Shown here: positions 22,834-35,000 of the stretch, piece after piece
Layout of the letters: each line of letters starts with the position of its first letter
How positions within the stretch are numbered: the first letter of the stretch is position 1
Source: Sclerodactyla briareus
Lineage: Eukaryota > Echinodermata > Holothuroidea > Dendrochirotida > Sclerodactylidae
Length of the DNA: 64,000 nucleotides
Direction: 5' to 3'
Assembly: GCA_026419785.1 (NCBI GenBank)
Contig: JAODTK010005904.1
Coordinates: 79,829-143,828 of the forward strand
Made by a program: the position numbers and the translations under genes
The notes under the pieces: model-generated
Databases searched by the model: none
Told to the model about the DNA's origin: nothing
The model's input: the letters and a program-made list of their open reading frames with translations, nothing else

Positions 22834-25800
22834 GCGGGCTTCATCGGTTGTAGTATTCAGATGTAGGGTAGCCAGGTGCCTTCGTGTCTTAAGCTCAGTG
22901 GAGTGAATGGACGGAGTTGACTTTCACATTTTTAGGGTCTATTGATGCAATTTCTAATACCTTAATCGACAAAACATTCACTTACATGGAAAAAAGTTTT
23001 ATTCGTCAGGGCCCTGTAAGTACGCATATATCCTACTGTTAAAGAGGCATATATAAATCGTTAGGGTCACTATGGCTCCGGAACCCTTTGTAGGGATTGC
23101 CCTATGTTGTTAGTGTGAGCAATTCTGAGCATGAAAGTGATTGCAAGGAATCAATTTCCTTGAATGATTCTTGGTCCTTCAGTCAACCGATGGTATTTTC
23201 CCGGTGACTCATAAACATGCACACCCCATATGTGTGAGAACTTATTGGCTGTGGCGTTTACGCGCTGCCCGATGAGAACGCATCATAGCAACACTACATA
23301 GGGAAGTTACAGAACATGATACCTGAATTTAGAAACTGGATCCAGCACTAGTACACAGGGTGTTGAAACAGTTGCTACTTGCTAGATCTCAGAACATTCA
23401 TAGAAGCATCCAAACAAACACATGGCGAAGTGAACAATTTCACCTCGAAATGGACAAAGAATGAAAATGCTCTATTCCGCTTCGTGTATGATTGACACAT
23501 GGTGTTGAGGACAGTGTTGTCTTAGCACAAGACTATTCTCTTTTTGGGAACTAGGAATTGCCAATGGTACCAACACTGACTATTATAAGGGATGTTCGGG
23601 GATTTTACGAGTTTGTGTGGCTTGGTTATAAACTACCAAACATTTCATGATCATCTTTCGAAAGGGAATCCCCATAAGACACTTCACAATAAAGTTTTGA
23701 AATGAATAGAATTCAATAGGTAGAAAAACTGGTTCATTAATAAATTCAGTAATCTTTCCTACTGCCAAATTTACATTTGTATTTAATCTTATTCAACAAA
23801 TTATTAACCTTCCAAGAACTTTTCTAATACTGAAATCATGTCAGAAATATTCCTCAGAGGTACACATGAAATATAGCTACTCCCTCCCTATTTTCTGATT
23901 TTTTTTTCAGGACTTCAAAGTCTTTTTTGCACATTTTTACATTGTATGAGGGTAAATGCTATTCAAATTGCATATAAAACGATGAGAAAAGGTGTATTAA
24001 TTCTTAACGGAAGGTAGAATAGCAGAAGTAACCCTATATAGGCTGTTACTCTGTTAGTAACAGATGCTTTTATATTATTGAATTGAAATTTATTTATTTG
24101 TTTTTCAGGGTAATGTTATTCCTTTCTCTTTACACTGATATATTCCATTTTGTTGAAAGTGCTGTGAAGATTTTATGCCACTTTTGCTCCTGTTTAACAG
24201 TATTCTGTAATACTCTCATAAAATTTATATTGCTTCTGGCAGCAAATGATTTGTGAGTGAAAAATACAGCCTATAAGCTTCAATAATATCAATTACAGTT
24301 ACTTAGCACACATTAAATAGCCTGAAACTGACAGCTTCTAGTTATTAAGTTCCTTAGCCTACAATCATAGCAGAGTTCAACCCCAAGTTACAGTCTCAAG
24401 TCAATTAGGATAATTTGGGGGAGTCCAGTCACTAGCGGAGTTGGTGACAAGTTGCAGTCATAAGTCACTTGAGGTTGAAAATGCTGGTGACTTGGCCGTA
24501 ATTGAGGGACTTGAGTAGATTTGTCTCATGTGATGAATAGTCTAATGGGCGTCAACAGATGGGGGACGGGAGGGGGGGGGGGGGAACATGTTCCCCTCAC
24601 TTTTGACAATGCTCCCATTGACTTTAACATTTTCACACAGTAAAATTTTGAAAATGTGGCCATATCCCCCCCACACTTTTGAGAGGGTGTTAACACTCAT
24701 GAATAGTCTAATGGATAAATTGAAAGTGCAGGAACTGGCATTAGTTAGCAATTGGGATTTAAATTCTGGAATCACAAAAACTTTTGTTTGGAGCCGGTAA
24801 TTAGCAACAAACCTAGGGCATGCAAACAAAAACATCCTATAAAACGTTAATGTTGAGCATTCCTAGATCATTGGTAAGAGATTTTTACAATTTTTTTGTC
24901 AAATTTCACTTGCCCTCGAGCACTCGAAATTTGGGTCAGGGCAAGCAATTTTTGACATTACTTTGAATATGAAATGATTATTGTTTGTGGATTTTGTGGA
25001 GCTGGCTTCCACAATAAAAATGTTACTGCAGAAATTGTGTTCTCTATATGAAAATGAACTGCCATTACTAATGCTTTTATATTCACTGTAGATTATACAG
25101 CAATAAATATTAATACGACATCCATGTGGCTTTTCCTAATTTATTTGTGGGGAATCGTTTGTAGACTTTGTTGATTTGTTTAATGAGTCCATTGATGGCA
25201 TGAGCTCTGGGCAAAGCTTTGGTGAATGAGGTGGCTTGTTACATCTAGGGTCATAAACATGACAAGTAGTGCTGGGCCAGTAAATGTTGGCAGAGGGAAG
25301 CTGCGGCCTCTGGTATTAGGTAACTGCGGGTATACACGATGTAGGAGTACTGGTAACCTGTTGTGTGGAGACGTATAAACACTGCCCAGGGTTGTTGAAC
25401 CTACTGTCCACATGACATGAGCACACCATAGTTCCTAAAGGACAACTGTAGGCTTTGATATAAACAAAGTTATATCGTGGAGAATGGAAAACTGTATCTA
25501 TAGGTTCAAACCCCATTTCAATATGATGTTCCTATGTGGAGTTATTGCCAGAAGAAATTTGGGGAGAATCCCAATTGTGCAATAATGCATGTCCTCACAC
25601 TTGGCAACCCGGGAAGTTATGTCATGGATTTAGCAGACTTGAGCTGTTGAATTTCTCTCACCAAAATAACCATCAACACCTACCAACCCACTACAGCAAT
25701 CTCTCCCATAGACTAAATGCTTTTCGAAGTGGAAATAACGTGTGAATTTCAAAGAATGCATGCAGGGTTGTGCAAATATGACATTTATTATTGCATGATG

Positions 25801-26879
25801 GGATGCTTTTAGATCTTGCAAACACACATGCACAGACTTCAAAGGATTGTAACGGGAAGTCGTATGAACTTCGGGTTTGGACTGACGCATTCAGTTTTCC
25901 TCCAGCTAATTATTATCTTCTTTATAATTCTCCTGCAATTGTCCTTTAATACACTGCTCGAATGTACCAACTATGTCGAGAGGCTACTACTATTGAAGAC
26001 TGTTCTTGGTGTAAGATATGCAGCAACTAGTGTAGCTTCCATTAGATTCCCACTGTTCAGTCGGTCATTCTTAAACGAGCCAATAACTGTGATTTCTTGC
26101 CATTTAGCAAACACACCAACCCAGATTATATTAGTGTTACAGGACATTTGTGAAGAGAACATATAATAGTACTTTCCAGAGAACATTACTAAATTTCAAT
26201 ATTCTATACACAGTATGGTACAGAGCAAGTGTCAACGGTACAATAACTTGCAACGCAGTGCAATGTGGACAATTGGGTTCATCAGCCAGTCATAGCGCAG
26301 TGTCATAGTTCAGAAGAGAGGTGAGGAATAGAGAGAAAGATTGAGATGGTTGGTCACATAGAGAGGATGAAGGAGGATAACTGGGTTAGTGAGTGCATGT
26401 GTTTAGAGATCCACTGGCTCTAGAGGTCATGAGAGAGAACCAGAAAGACTTGAAATGAGGTTGTCCAGAGAGATTTATAGGAGAAGGGTATTAGTTGTGG
26501 TCTCGCTAGGGACAGATGTGTTTAAGAGTCCCTTGTGTCTGTCTAACCCAATTCGACATGGCTAACAGACGTTATTACAAATATGACAATGACACATGTA
26601 ACTTGACTTCCAGTGACTCGTTCTCCAATTTTGAATATCTCAGGACCAATGGTAGAGACTGCACTCAATAAGTTTCATGAGAATAAAAAAACTTGGATAA
26701 TAAGCAAATTGGACACATTGATTCCTCCTACTATCAGACAGAAGGCAGATCATGGACTCGATCCTACTCAGTATTCAAGTCGACCATCTGAGTAACAAAT
26801 TCAAAGCCATCAAATGGCCGCCACTTACCTCGCAGGAAGGTCATAGCAGGTGGTGAGATCTCCTCCTGGCCTAATTAGC
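22834..26879. other. Downstream of the epimerase gene; no gene recognised
   Basis: AT-rich intergenic sequence. There is a G-run near 24,571 beside a short inverted 'catgttcccc' context. Short open frames (for example 25,816-26,166) show no domain or splice context. Confidence 0.4.
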
Positions 26880-27290
26880 TCATAGATCCTGCTTCTCGCC
26901 TCAGTAGTCATTCACCAAAGGTAGACCATATTCACCAAGTTTGTGGAATCTGACAAACTTCAAATTTGCATAATTATGCGAATTTAGACCACTGAAATAC
27001 CTGATGATCTAACAATGTCTAATAGGCTGGTAATCTAATTAGTAAATCTGTGCCAAACCAAATTACTGTAGCACATGCGGTTCGTCTGTAACCTTGCGAA
27101 CAACTTAAACAATGAATAGCATAAAATAGGCCAATTACCCACTCAATTAGTGATATTGTGCCCAAAATCTAATCAGATCGGGATCACCCAACCCAAGTAC
27201 ATACAAACTACGTTCATCAAAATCGGTCTATGATTTTGGGGGGAAATACGGCTAACAAGTAAGTGTGACATAATTGTACAAACCACACAC
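26880..27290 (-). repeat. Dispersed repeat (family B), inverted copy
   Basis: The reverse complement shares ctgattagattt and the 'cacaaacttggtgaatatggtctacctt' text with 20,250-20,560. Confidence 0.55.
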
Positions 27291-27659
27291 GTCAAAGTCA
27301 TCACTAGGTCTCTTCTGAACTTTTTTTAGGCCAGGCAAAGATAAAAGTGTGTTCAGTGATATCGCAAAAGGGCCTCCTAGATATTTGACCTCAAATTGCT
27401 GAGCATCTCAAATGTAATAACATTTAGCAATCCTCGGACAGAGTAAGCACGAGACTGATCTGAATTACCTCATTCGAGTTTGTCTGATTACAGGCTAATT
27501 CTAGCAAAATTAGGTTTTGCCCTGCCCCTCATGAATATCAATATCATCACCAATACATACACTGCACCTACCAATGCATGAAACCAAGTTTCATTAAAAT
27601 CAGACACACAGTTGATATTTGAATAAATTCGCTCTGAGCCCTACTCACTATAGTACAAG

Positions 27660-28880
27660 GTCAATCGAACCTTTCATTTTCTACTAATCCTGTTTTGTTT
27701 TTTTACCTGGATGGCACCTCGGCAAGGATGGCCCAAGGATAGGTTGATTAACCCTCGAAGATCCTGCTGTTCTCCAGTCTGGTCTTGAACTGATTTAAGT
27801 TGGTGCAGAAACCACATTTTCGGGGAGCTGATTCCATGTTTTCCCTACACGCTTGAGAAACGTATGCTTCCTTACATCCAGTCTCACTGATGATGACCTG
27901 ATTTTCTTGCTGTGTCTCTTGTAGTATAGTGTCCGTAACAAATTCAACACTATTTCCAACACATTCACATTTAGTCTGCCATTCATTATGTTGTACAATG
28001 TTATCAGTCCTTGCCGTAGATAGATGCCCATTTATATGGTTGTCAAATCCAATTCCTCAAGCCTCTCCTCATAACTCTTATTCCTGAGTCCTGGTACTAA
28101 CTTGTCATTCTCCGTTGGGCATCTAGCAGTTTGATGTCTTTGTTCAAATAGGTTTCCAGACAGGAATAAAATAGTCCAGATGCAGTCTGACAGTGCGTGG
28201 GTAACTTGATGATCTCCTTATCAAAAGTTCCTTCTTATTATTCCAACTACACGTTTGCTCTTTCTTCAGCACTGTTTACTGAAATTAAGAGTTGTACTCA
28301 CATAGACTCCCAAATCCCTTTCTTCTTCCTTTGAGCTCAGTTCTGTCTCTCTAATATAGTACTTATATTCAGTGTTATTAAAACCAAAGTGCAAGGGACG
28401 ACATTTTCTCAGCATTTAAAGGAACATCTGCCACTTGTTTGTCCATTCTATTGACTTGTTAACATCGTCTTGTAATTTGTCTTCTCCCTTTATCAGCCGT
28501 ACCACCTTTGTATCATCTTCAAAGTCTGAATTCGGATCCAGGTCCATGTCATTCATATACGTTGTAAAACATTTATCCAGGTACTGACCCTTGTACTACT
28601 GAGCTTGTCACTGATTTCCAATCTGATTCCACCCCATCAAGCACAACTCACTGTCTTCTATTTTTCAGCCATTCAGACATCCAACTCAGAATTTTGCCCT
28701 CAATGCCATGTGCCTGTACTTAGCGATCAATCGGTTGTGGGGGACGGTATCACAGCATTCCTCAAGTCCAAGTATACAACATCCACGGGGATAGCTCATC
28801 TACATAGCTAGTCACTGATCCCAGTACTCCAGCATATTGGTAACACGGGATACTCCTCTTCTGAATCCTGCTTGTATTCT
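27660..28880 (-). mobile_element. CR1-like (Jockey-order) LINE, 5'-truncated, reverse-transcriptase part
   Basis: Reading the minus strand from about 28,860 down gives RT blocks in order: a FRRG and LEYW start, VDVVYLDLRNA followed by a P-H-N-R-L block, LSWMSEWLKN, MNDMDLDPNSDFEDDTK (the F-A-D-D catalytic box, read here as FEDD), KWQMFL, ERDLGVYVS, VRLHLDYFIPVWKPI, RRMTKLVPGLRNKSYEERLE, then RLDVRKHTFLKRVGKTWNQLP near 27,850. A stop follows, with a short 3' tail. It is 5'-truncated and broken by many frameshifts, with no endonuclease. The block order and the LRN-x-S-Y-E-E-R-L motif fit CR1/L2-type elements. Confidence 0.85.
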
Positions 28881-31800
28881 TATAGACTCATATTCTCGAG
28901 CTGATCACATCGCATGTTAACAAGAAAAGAGGCCGCACCCATATGCATCCACAGACAGAAATTGCAGACTGCCAGTCTTGATAACAGCAGCAGAACATTC
29001 CATTGGCTACCATTCTTGAGACCTCATGCAGGTTAAAAACACCTAGGAACTCACAGAGAGTACCCAGGTTTAGCAATTTTGTCGCTCTCGAGTGGCAATT
29101 TTAGAAAACGAGTGTGCTGCTAATACTTGCGTACTCTAACTGCAACGCACTTTCACAAGTGAGGAGCATTTCATGATGCGACACAAGCCATCTAAAATGC
29201 TCAGAAACATTTCACCTGCATTCAAACTCATAGATTGTCACATTTCATAACAGGTGGGCAGAAAACACAAAACTGACAAATAGAAGCTTGATGACAATAT
29301 ATTTATTTAATAGTTGCACATCTGTTTGACCCACGAGGAATACATAGCACCCAATGTAGATTCATCTCTGCCATACTATTTTACAACAGTTCATATGTGT
29401 ACAGCAGGACCCGCGAACTCTGTGCATGCATAAAACCATTCTTCCCATTCAAACATTTCTTTGGCGGGCAGAACATTTCTCAGAATTTATTGTAACGCAT
29501 GGAACATCTATCACAATTAGTACAGCGTGCAGACATGCAGAGAGTTTTGAGCATTTTCGACACTAAATTTGACCACCTACATGGAGTTTGGTCGTTTCCT
29601 GGCAAAATTATCTCAAAGTTTTAGGGGGCAGTACTTCAGTATTGCCCTCCTATATGCAAATGCTTTTGCTCTGATGACACTATCACTGCCCATCTTGAGC
29701 TTGGTCGACAGACTGCAGGCAAGCATCCATACACCACATTACACAGGTCCCATGCAACAGATATGAGGCAGAACCAATGTTTCCAACCCTTCTTCAATCC
29801 TTGGACCCCTTGTGATTAACAGAAATGTTTGGAGACCTCAACATCTGAGTCAAGGCGAGGCCCATTGACAACTGGCATTTCACAGCAAATATATGTATAC
29901 GTCAAAACAGCAAGTCATGGCATTTAGTTGTTGCAACCCACCCCCCCTCCCCCACCCACCAAAAAAAATATTCTAATATTGAATAATCATCCCAATGTAA
30001 AATTTTAAAGCTTTCACAAGTACCAGACTTCTAGTGTTGGAATCATCATCGATGAAGTTCATGACAATGATCATATAATTGCAAATTGCAATGCCAAAAC
30101 TGATAAATAAATGCCCTAAACAGCCCATATAACTACACACTACCGTATGTCTCCCCTCTTTTTCGAGACTCTAGGAGTATAATTTTTCAGACAGCAGTTA
30201 TCACTTTGTGGTATTTGTTCATTGCATTCAATGAACATTACAATTTCCATTGTCTTTGCAGACAGGTGAGTACAGTGTAGTGTCATGAGGATGCCACTTC
30301 TGCTAACAGTTAGTTTAACAAGCCCAGTCAGTCAGACGAACGCACTATTGGCCACCCAGAATCTTGGAAGGGGGCGAATTCTGTACAGTCGTGTAAATGC
30401 ATACGTACGTCGGGACCAGAAATGAACCAACGAACAGGGAACATACCTTGTGATCCATGAGCATACCCTCCAAATGGAAATTCATTGCAAAAAATATATG
30501 ACTTTACGTAATGGCATTTATGCCCTAACTGTACGTAAGGGCATTCATGTCAAGACTGTACATAAGGGCATTCATGTCCTGACTGTACATAATGGCATTC
30601 ATGTCCTGACTGTACATAATGGCATTCATGTCCTGACTGTACATAATGCATTCATGTCCTAACTGTACGTAAGGGCATGAATGTCCCTACTGTACGTAAG
30701 GGCATTTATTATGTACTGAGTATTCTGACTGTACATGATGCCATGTATGCCCTGACTGTATGTCCTCTACAAAACAAAACATTCACTTAACTGATTTACA
30801 CTATCTTTCAAAGCAGAAAGGAGAAATATTCACAGATGCATAATAGCCTCATGAACAGCCTCGGTGGGCACAGTGTAGAAAAACATAAAAGCGATAATAA
30901 TGTACAGTTCAAACTATCATGTCAGTGAGCATGCCAGATGTCACGTGGGACAGAACAGAAGAAAAAAGGTGGACTGGTATGTGAATTGCACCACTACCCA
31001 GTTCGAATTTTCAGGTGTGGAAGTTGAAAATAGAATTTTTGTACAAGGTATAAATGAAAAAAAAATGTCCAAGCATTTATATTGCATTTTGCACTCAATA
31101 TGTTTAGAACTCTTTGAAAGCAAATGAAGAATCTGTCAATTTCTCGCAGTTCCAAGCAGTGTTGTATCAAGTTGCGACTTGAGTCTTGGGGTTGAAAATT
31201 GCTGGCGACTTGACAAGATTTGAGTGAAATGGCACTCTCTCATAACAGTAGCTACGATAACATACATTGCAGTGCCATTTTCATGTCTCAATTCAACTGT
31301 GGTGCCTACAGCTTCTTTCCAATTGCAGGGCACTGGTATCTCTCCTGTCTGTCTCCCCCCCTACAAGTTGGGAGAGGTCACCGTACACGAACTACAGTCA
31401 GGTACGGTTATGACATTGCTTGAACAAGAATCCGTCGACCTGTGCCGCATCAGCACCAAGCTCACAGGATTAGAGTGGACACTGATTCACAGGGGTATGG
31501 GTTGTCACTCTAACAAAGTAGTTCTCCCAAATCGTTGCAAAAATTGCCTTGCAATTCATAGAACGACAAAATATTCATTTCAAAATAAGGAGAAGGACAG
31601 GGTACAAAGTTCTGCAGCTCAGCACCAGTTGCTAAAGTTTGACTGTTCAAATTTGAAATGACTGTACCCCCCAAGAAGGTTGGGCCATAACTGTTTTATC
31701 AACCTGACAATTTTACACCAGCCAAATGCCAGTTCAAATGTCTGGGACTTAGGAGGAGTATTTTGTAATCTAGGATGACATGATATTTACAGATGTTGGC

Positions 31801-31904
31801 CACTCTGAACTACCGCAAATGAGGAATTGCCATTGCAGAAGCTTACAGCTATTCACAGTGAATGGGAATGCCACAGACCAGTGGAGATGCATTGCGACCT
31901 CCCC
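28881..31904. other. Region downstream of the BTBD-like gene; no gene recognised apart from the minisatellite
   Basis: AT-rich. An open frame at 31,224-31,661 includes a possible spliced block (GTGISPVCLPPYKLGEVTV between a good acceptor near 31,329 and gtacgg near 31,401). I cannot assign it to any family. It may be part of the BTBD-like gene's 3' region on the other strand. Confidence 0.3.
30505..30765. repeat. 27-bp minisatellite, about 9 copies
   Basis: The unit is about gactgtacataatggcattc plus atgtcct, repeated nearly perfectly in the middle and decayed at both edges. The period is exactly nine codons, which keeps an open frame (repeating VHNGIHVLT). This is probably coincidence, since no gene context is visible. 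Confidence 0.9.
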
Positions 31905-32058
31905 TCAGGTGTAGAAGATCAGCTCAGGGATCTTCCATCCTTCACTGAGGTCCGTTGTTGTGCCCACGGCGAGGAGAAGTTGAAGACGACACGCTCGCTG
32001 GGAGAGATTCGTGGGCGATCCTTCGTACCCCATGTGTGCCATAGTGGGAGTCAGGTCC
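31905..32058 (-). CDS. BTBD-like last exon, GPDSHYG...PELIFYT-stop
   Basis: The acceptor is aatactgtag. GPDSHYGTHGVRRIAHES opens the exon, and WKIPELIFYT followed by TGA (complement of 31905-31907) closes it. About five single-base losses shift the frame between these blocks. The length, 154 bp against about 162 expected, agrees with losses only. Confidence 0.85.
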
Positions 32059-35000
32059 CTACAGTATTTAATACAACAATACAGTGTGGTTACATTCATG
32101 GCCAATATCACATTGTATTGTACTCCTAAATGTTCCCAATATCTCAACTGAGCATTGAGTGGCCCTAGCAGGTAAAACACAGAGCTCGTAATCCAGATTG
32201 TGGGTCGTTGTCCACGGAGTACCCTGAGCGATGGTAGTATAATTTCGAACCGCAGTCTCTACACCAGGTGTTATAAAAGGGGATCCCAGAGTACAACTGA
32301 GCAGCTGAATAAGCTGTGCCCACATACTTCTTCGAGGACCATCCGAGGTGTTACCGGTTCCATAGATGCAGAGGTATGTTGTAAAGCCCACTTCGAAGCA
32401 GCTGGTGGCTGCTGAATCTGTGTGTTCATATAAGAATATGGCATTTCCTAAACTGAACTGGTTTGAGAATCTGGAAATGTGGATAATTACCCCCAATATT
32501 GGCCAGACCCCCCCACCCACGTGCCATTGAACATCTGGCAATACACCAAGTCCAGGGCTGGCCACACCAGTTGCTCTTCGCTTTTTGCAGCCGAGGTCTC
32601 ACATGTGAGCATCTGGCTAAAGATTTCGGGTTGTGGAAAAATTCCACTACAAATTTTCGACGTCCAGTCAATCGTTTCCGAGTGAGTTCCTCGAGGTGGT
32701 CGTATTGAAGGTTTGTCCCTCTCCCCCCCCAACACTGTTTTGGTATTTAAGACCATTTTTGTTTTTGGCTAAGTGTCCTAAACTAAGATGGTGTTGTATT
32801 TGCTTTCCCAGCCTTTTTTTTTGTTATTAATAAATATTATTTATCTGATATGGTGTGGGGGTCTAAGCCAAGGTTATGCCAATATGCAAATGATGTTAAA
32901 AAATAACAAAGTTTCAACCTGCGCCTGGACCGATTTCTGGGTGACTGGTTGCTCACCGCCGTCACACAGCTTTTATGGTCTCTGAGGACCTGGTCTTTGG
33001 ATGACAGTGCATCTCAAGCCTACTTAGTGGTATACAATGCAGAATACTAACCTTCTAATATTGAATGTTGATCCAATGTATTGTATATTCAGTCCCAAAT
33101 TGTGGTGTTCATCCCCCCACCCCACGCAATACATCTCATTAAGGCCAAGTATTCATTCAGGCTGAATCGCTATGCAGGTGCAAGTATTCAATTCGACAGT
33201 GAATCGCTATGCAGTGCAAGTATTTCCTTCAGCCATGATTGCTATGCAAGTGCCAAGTATTCATTCAGCCGGAATCGCTATGGCAGTGCAGTATTCATTC
33301 AGCCATGAATTGCTATGCAGTGCAAGTATGCCATGCATGGAATGCTATGCAGGCAAGTATCATTCAGCCATGAATTGATATGCAGTGCAAGTATTCATTC
33401 AGCCATGAACCCGCTGCTATGCAGTTGGCAGTATTCATTCAGCCATGAATCACTATGCAGGGCAAGTATTCATTCAGCCATGAATTGCTATGCGTGCTGC
33501 AAGTATTCATTCAGCCATGAATCGCAGTGCATGTATGTGCAGTACTGTGTTGTACGCTCACAACAGCCCAGTAACCAACCACACCTTACACACGGGACTG
33601 AAAGTAAGCCACTGAACCACTAACCACACACAAAATAAGCATTGCCTGGATTTTGCAGAATTATTTGAGACAAAGGCCTGTTTGTTTATAATGTGACCAG
33701 ATCATTGCGGAAGCTGTTAATCACAAAATTTGTCGTATTGACTATCCAGTGAATCCACTCAAGTCCACCATTCATGGGAATCTCTGTAGGTCTTTCCAGT
33801 CACAGCACTATTATCACGACGAATCACTCAATCAAACAAGTCAGCGTTTGATTACTTGTCAGTGCAAAAAAAAACCCCATTGGAATCGAGGTGTGTGGAA
33901 TCATTGCGAGCAAACGGAAAAAACGCAGTGAATTAGCTGGGCAATGTGTACATCATTGGCAATAAGCTGAATAATGTGGCACTACTGCTGTTGCACATTT
34001 TTGTAGGGCAGTGCAGGGCCATGCGTTCCGGCCATTCATAATACCCCTACGCACAAGCGACTAGCGGCCTTAGGCTGGCGATTTTCCAGTACTTTTTAAC
34101 TTTCGAGTAGTGGACAGTGGTAATGACCCACAATTCCATAATTCTTATAGGAAATCAGCAGATTCATACTTTGTCTATTCTCTCCCTGCTGTTTTTGAAA
34201 CCACCGCACAGGCATATTCATTGGTTTGGGAGGAAAGATCTACGAGTTTAAATTCGGGGTTAATCAACGGTCGAGTGTTTCATCCATGGATAATGCTCGG
34301 ACCGGGGGCTAATTCAAGCAAGCACCAGGGCGCCGGCCCGTGCATCAGGTGTTGGATTATTGTATAACATAACTGGACCATTGATGAAACTGTTCATTCA
34401 TACAATCAAATTAAATACATTTCATTTTAATTTGCAAAATTAATGCCCACGTTTAACCACTTTATGATGAAATAGGAACCCATTATGATATTGCAACGAC
34501 GTCTTGTAATGTGCCAATAAGTTAACCAAACAAACAATAACTCGCGTCTCACAAAGTTTTTTCTAGAAAAATATATAAAGCGGGCACGAAAGTGTGTACC
34601 AAATGTCTACGGATACACGTGGAAAAGATGTACTTCAACCCAAAACGCATCACTGTGAGCAATGCGCATTATATCGCGGCCATGATAGCATTACATCGCG
34701 CGTGTACTTGCTGTGAATGTTACATGCAATTCTATTCAAAACCGTTTCAAATACTACGCTTGTGGTTCTGGTAATCGCGCACAACTTCGTGATATATAAT
34801 GCACAATACAGAGTATTAAAATATAAACTGCTAGAGCGCGCACCTGCTCAGATGGCGCATGCGGCCTAAGCTATGCTACAAAAATTTGCATCACTGCTAT
34901 GACCGGTTCGGGCAAACTGCACTCTTTCAATGGAGGCTGGTTGCGTCTCTACGTGAAAAGGCATTGTGCAAAGCGCTATTGCCATGTACAACAATCCCTA

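Noticed and set aside
25816-26166. 116-codon open frame
   Set aside because: It is hydrophobic and AT-driven, with no family resemblance or splice support.
31224-31661. Host exon on the plus strand (GTGISPVCLPPYKLGEVTV)
   Set aside because: The splice-like borders are good, but the family is unrecognised and no partner exons are seen, so I list it only as a note.
33081-33623. Open frames rich in SFSHES
   Set aside because: They are translations of the 35-bp minisatellite.
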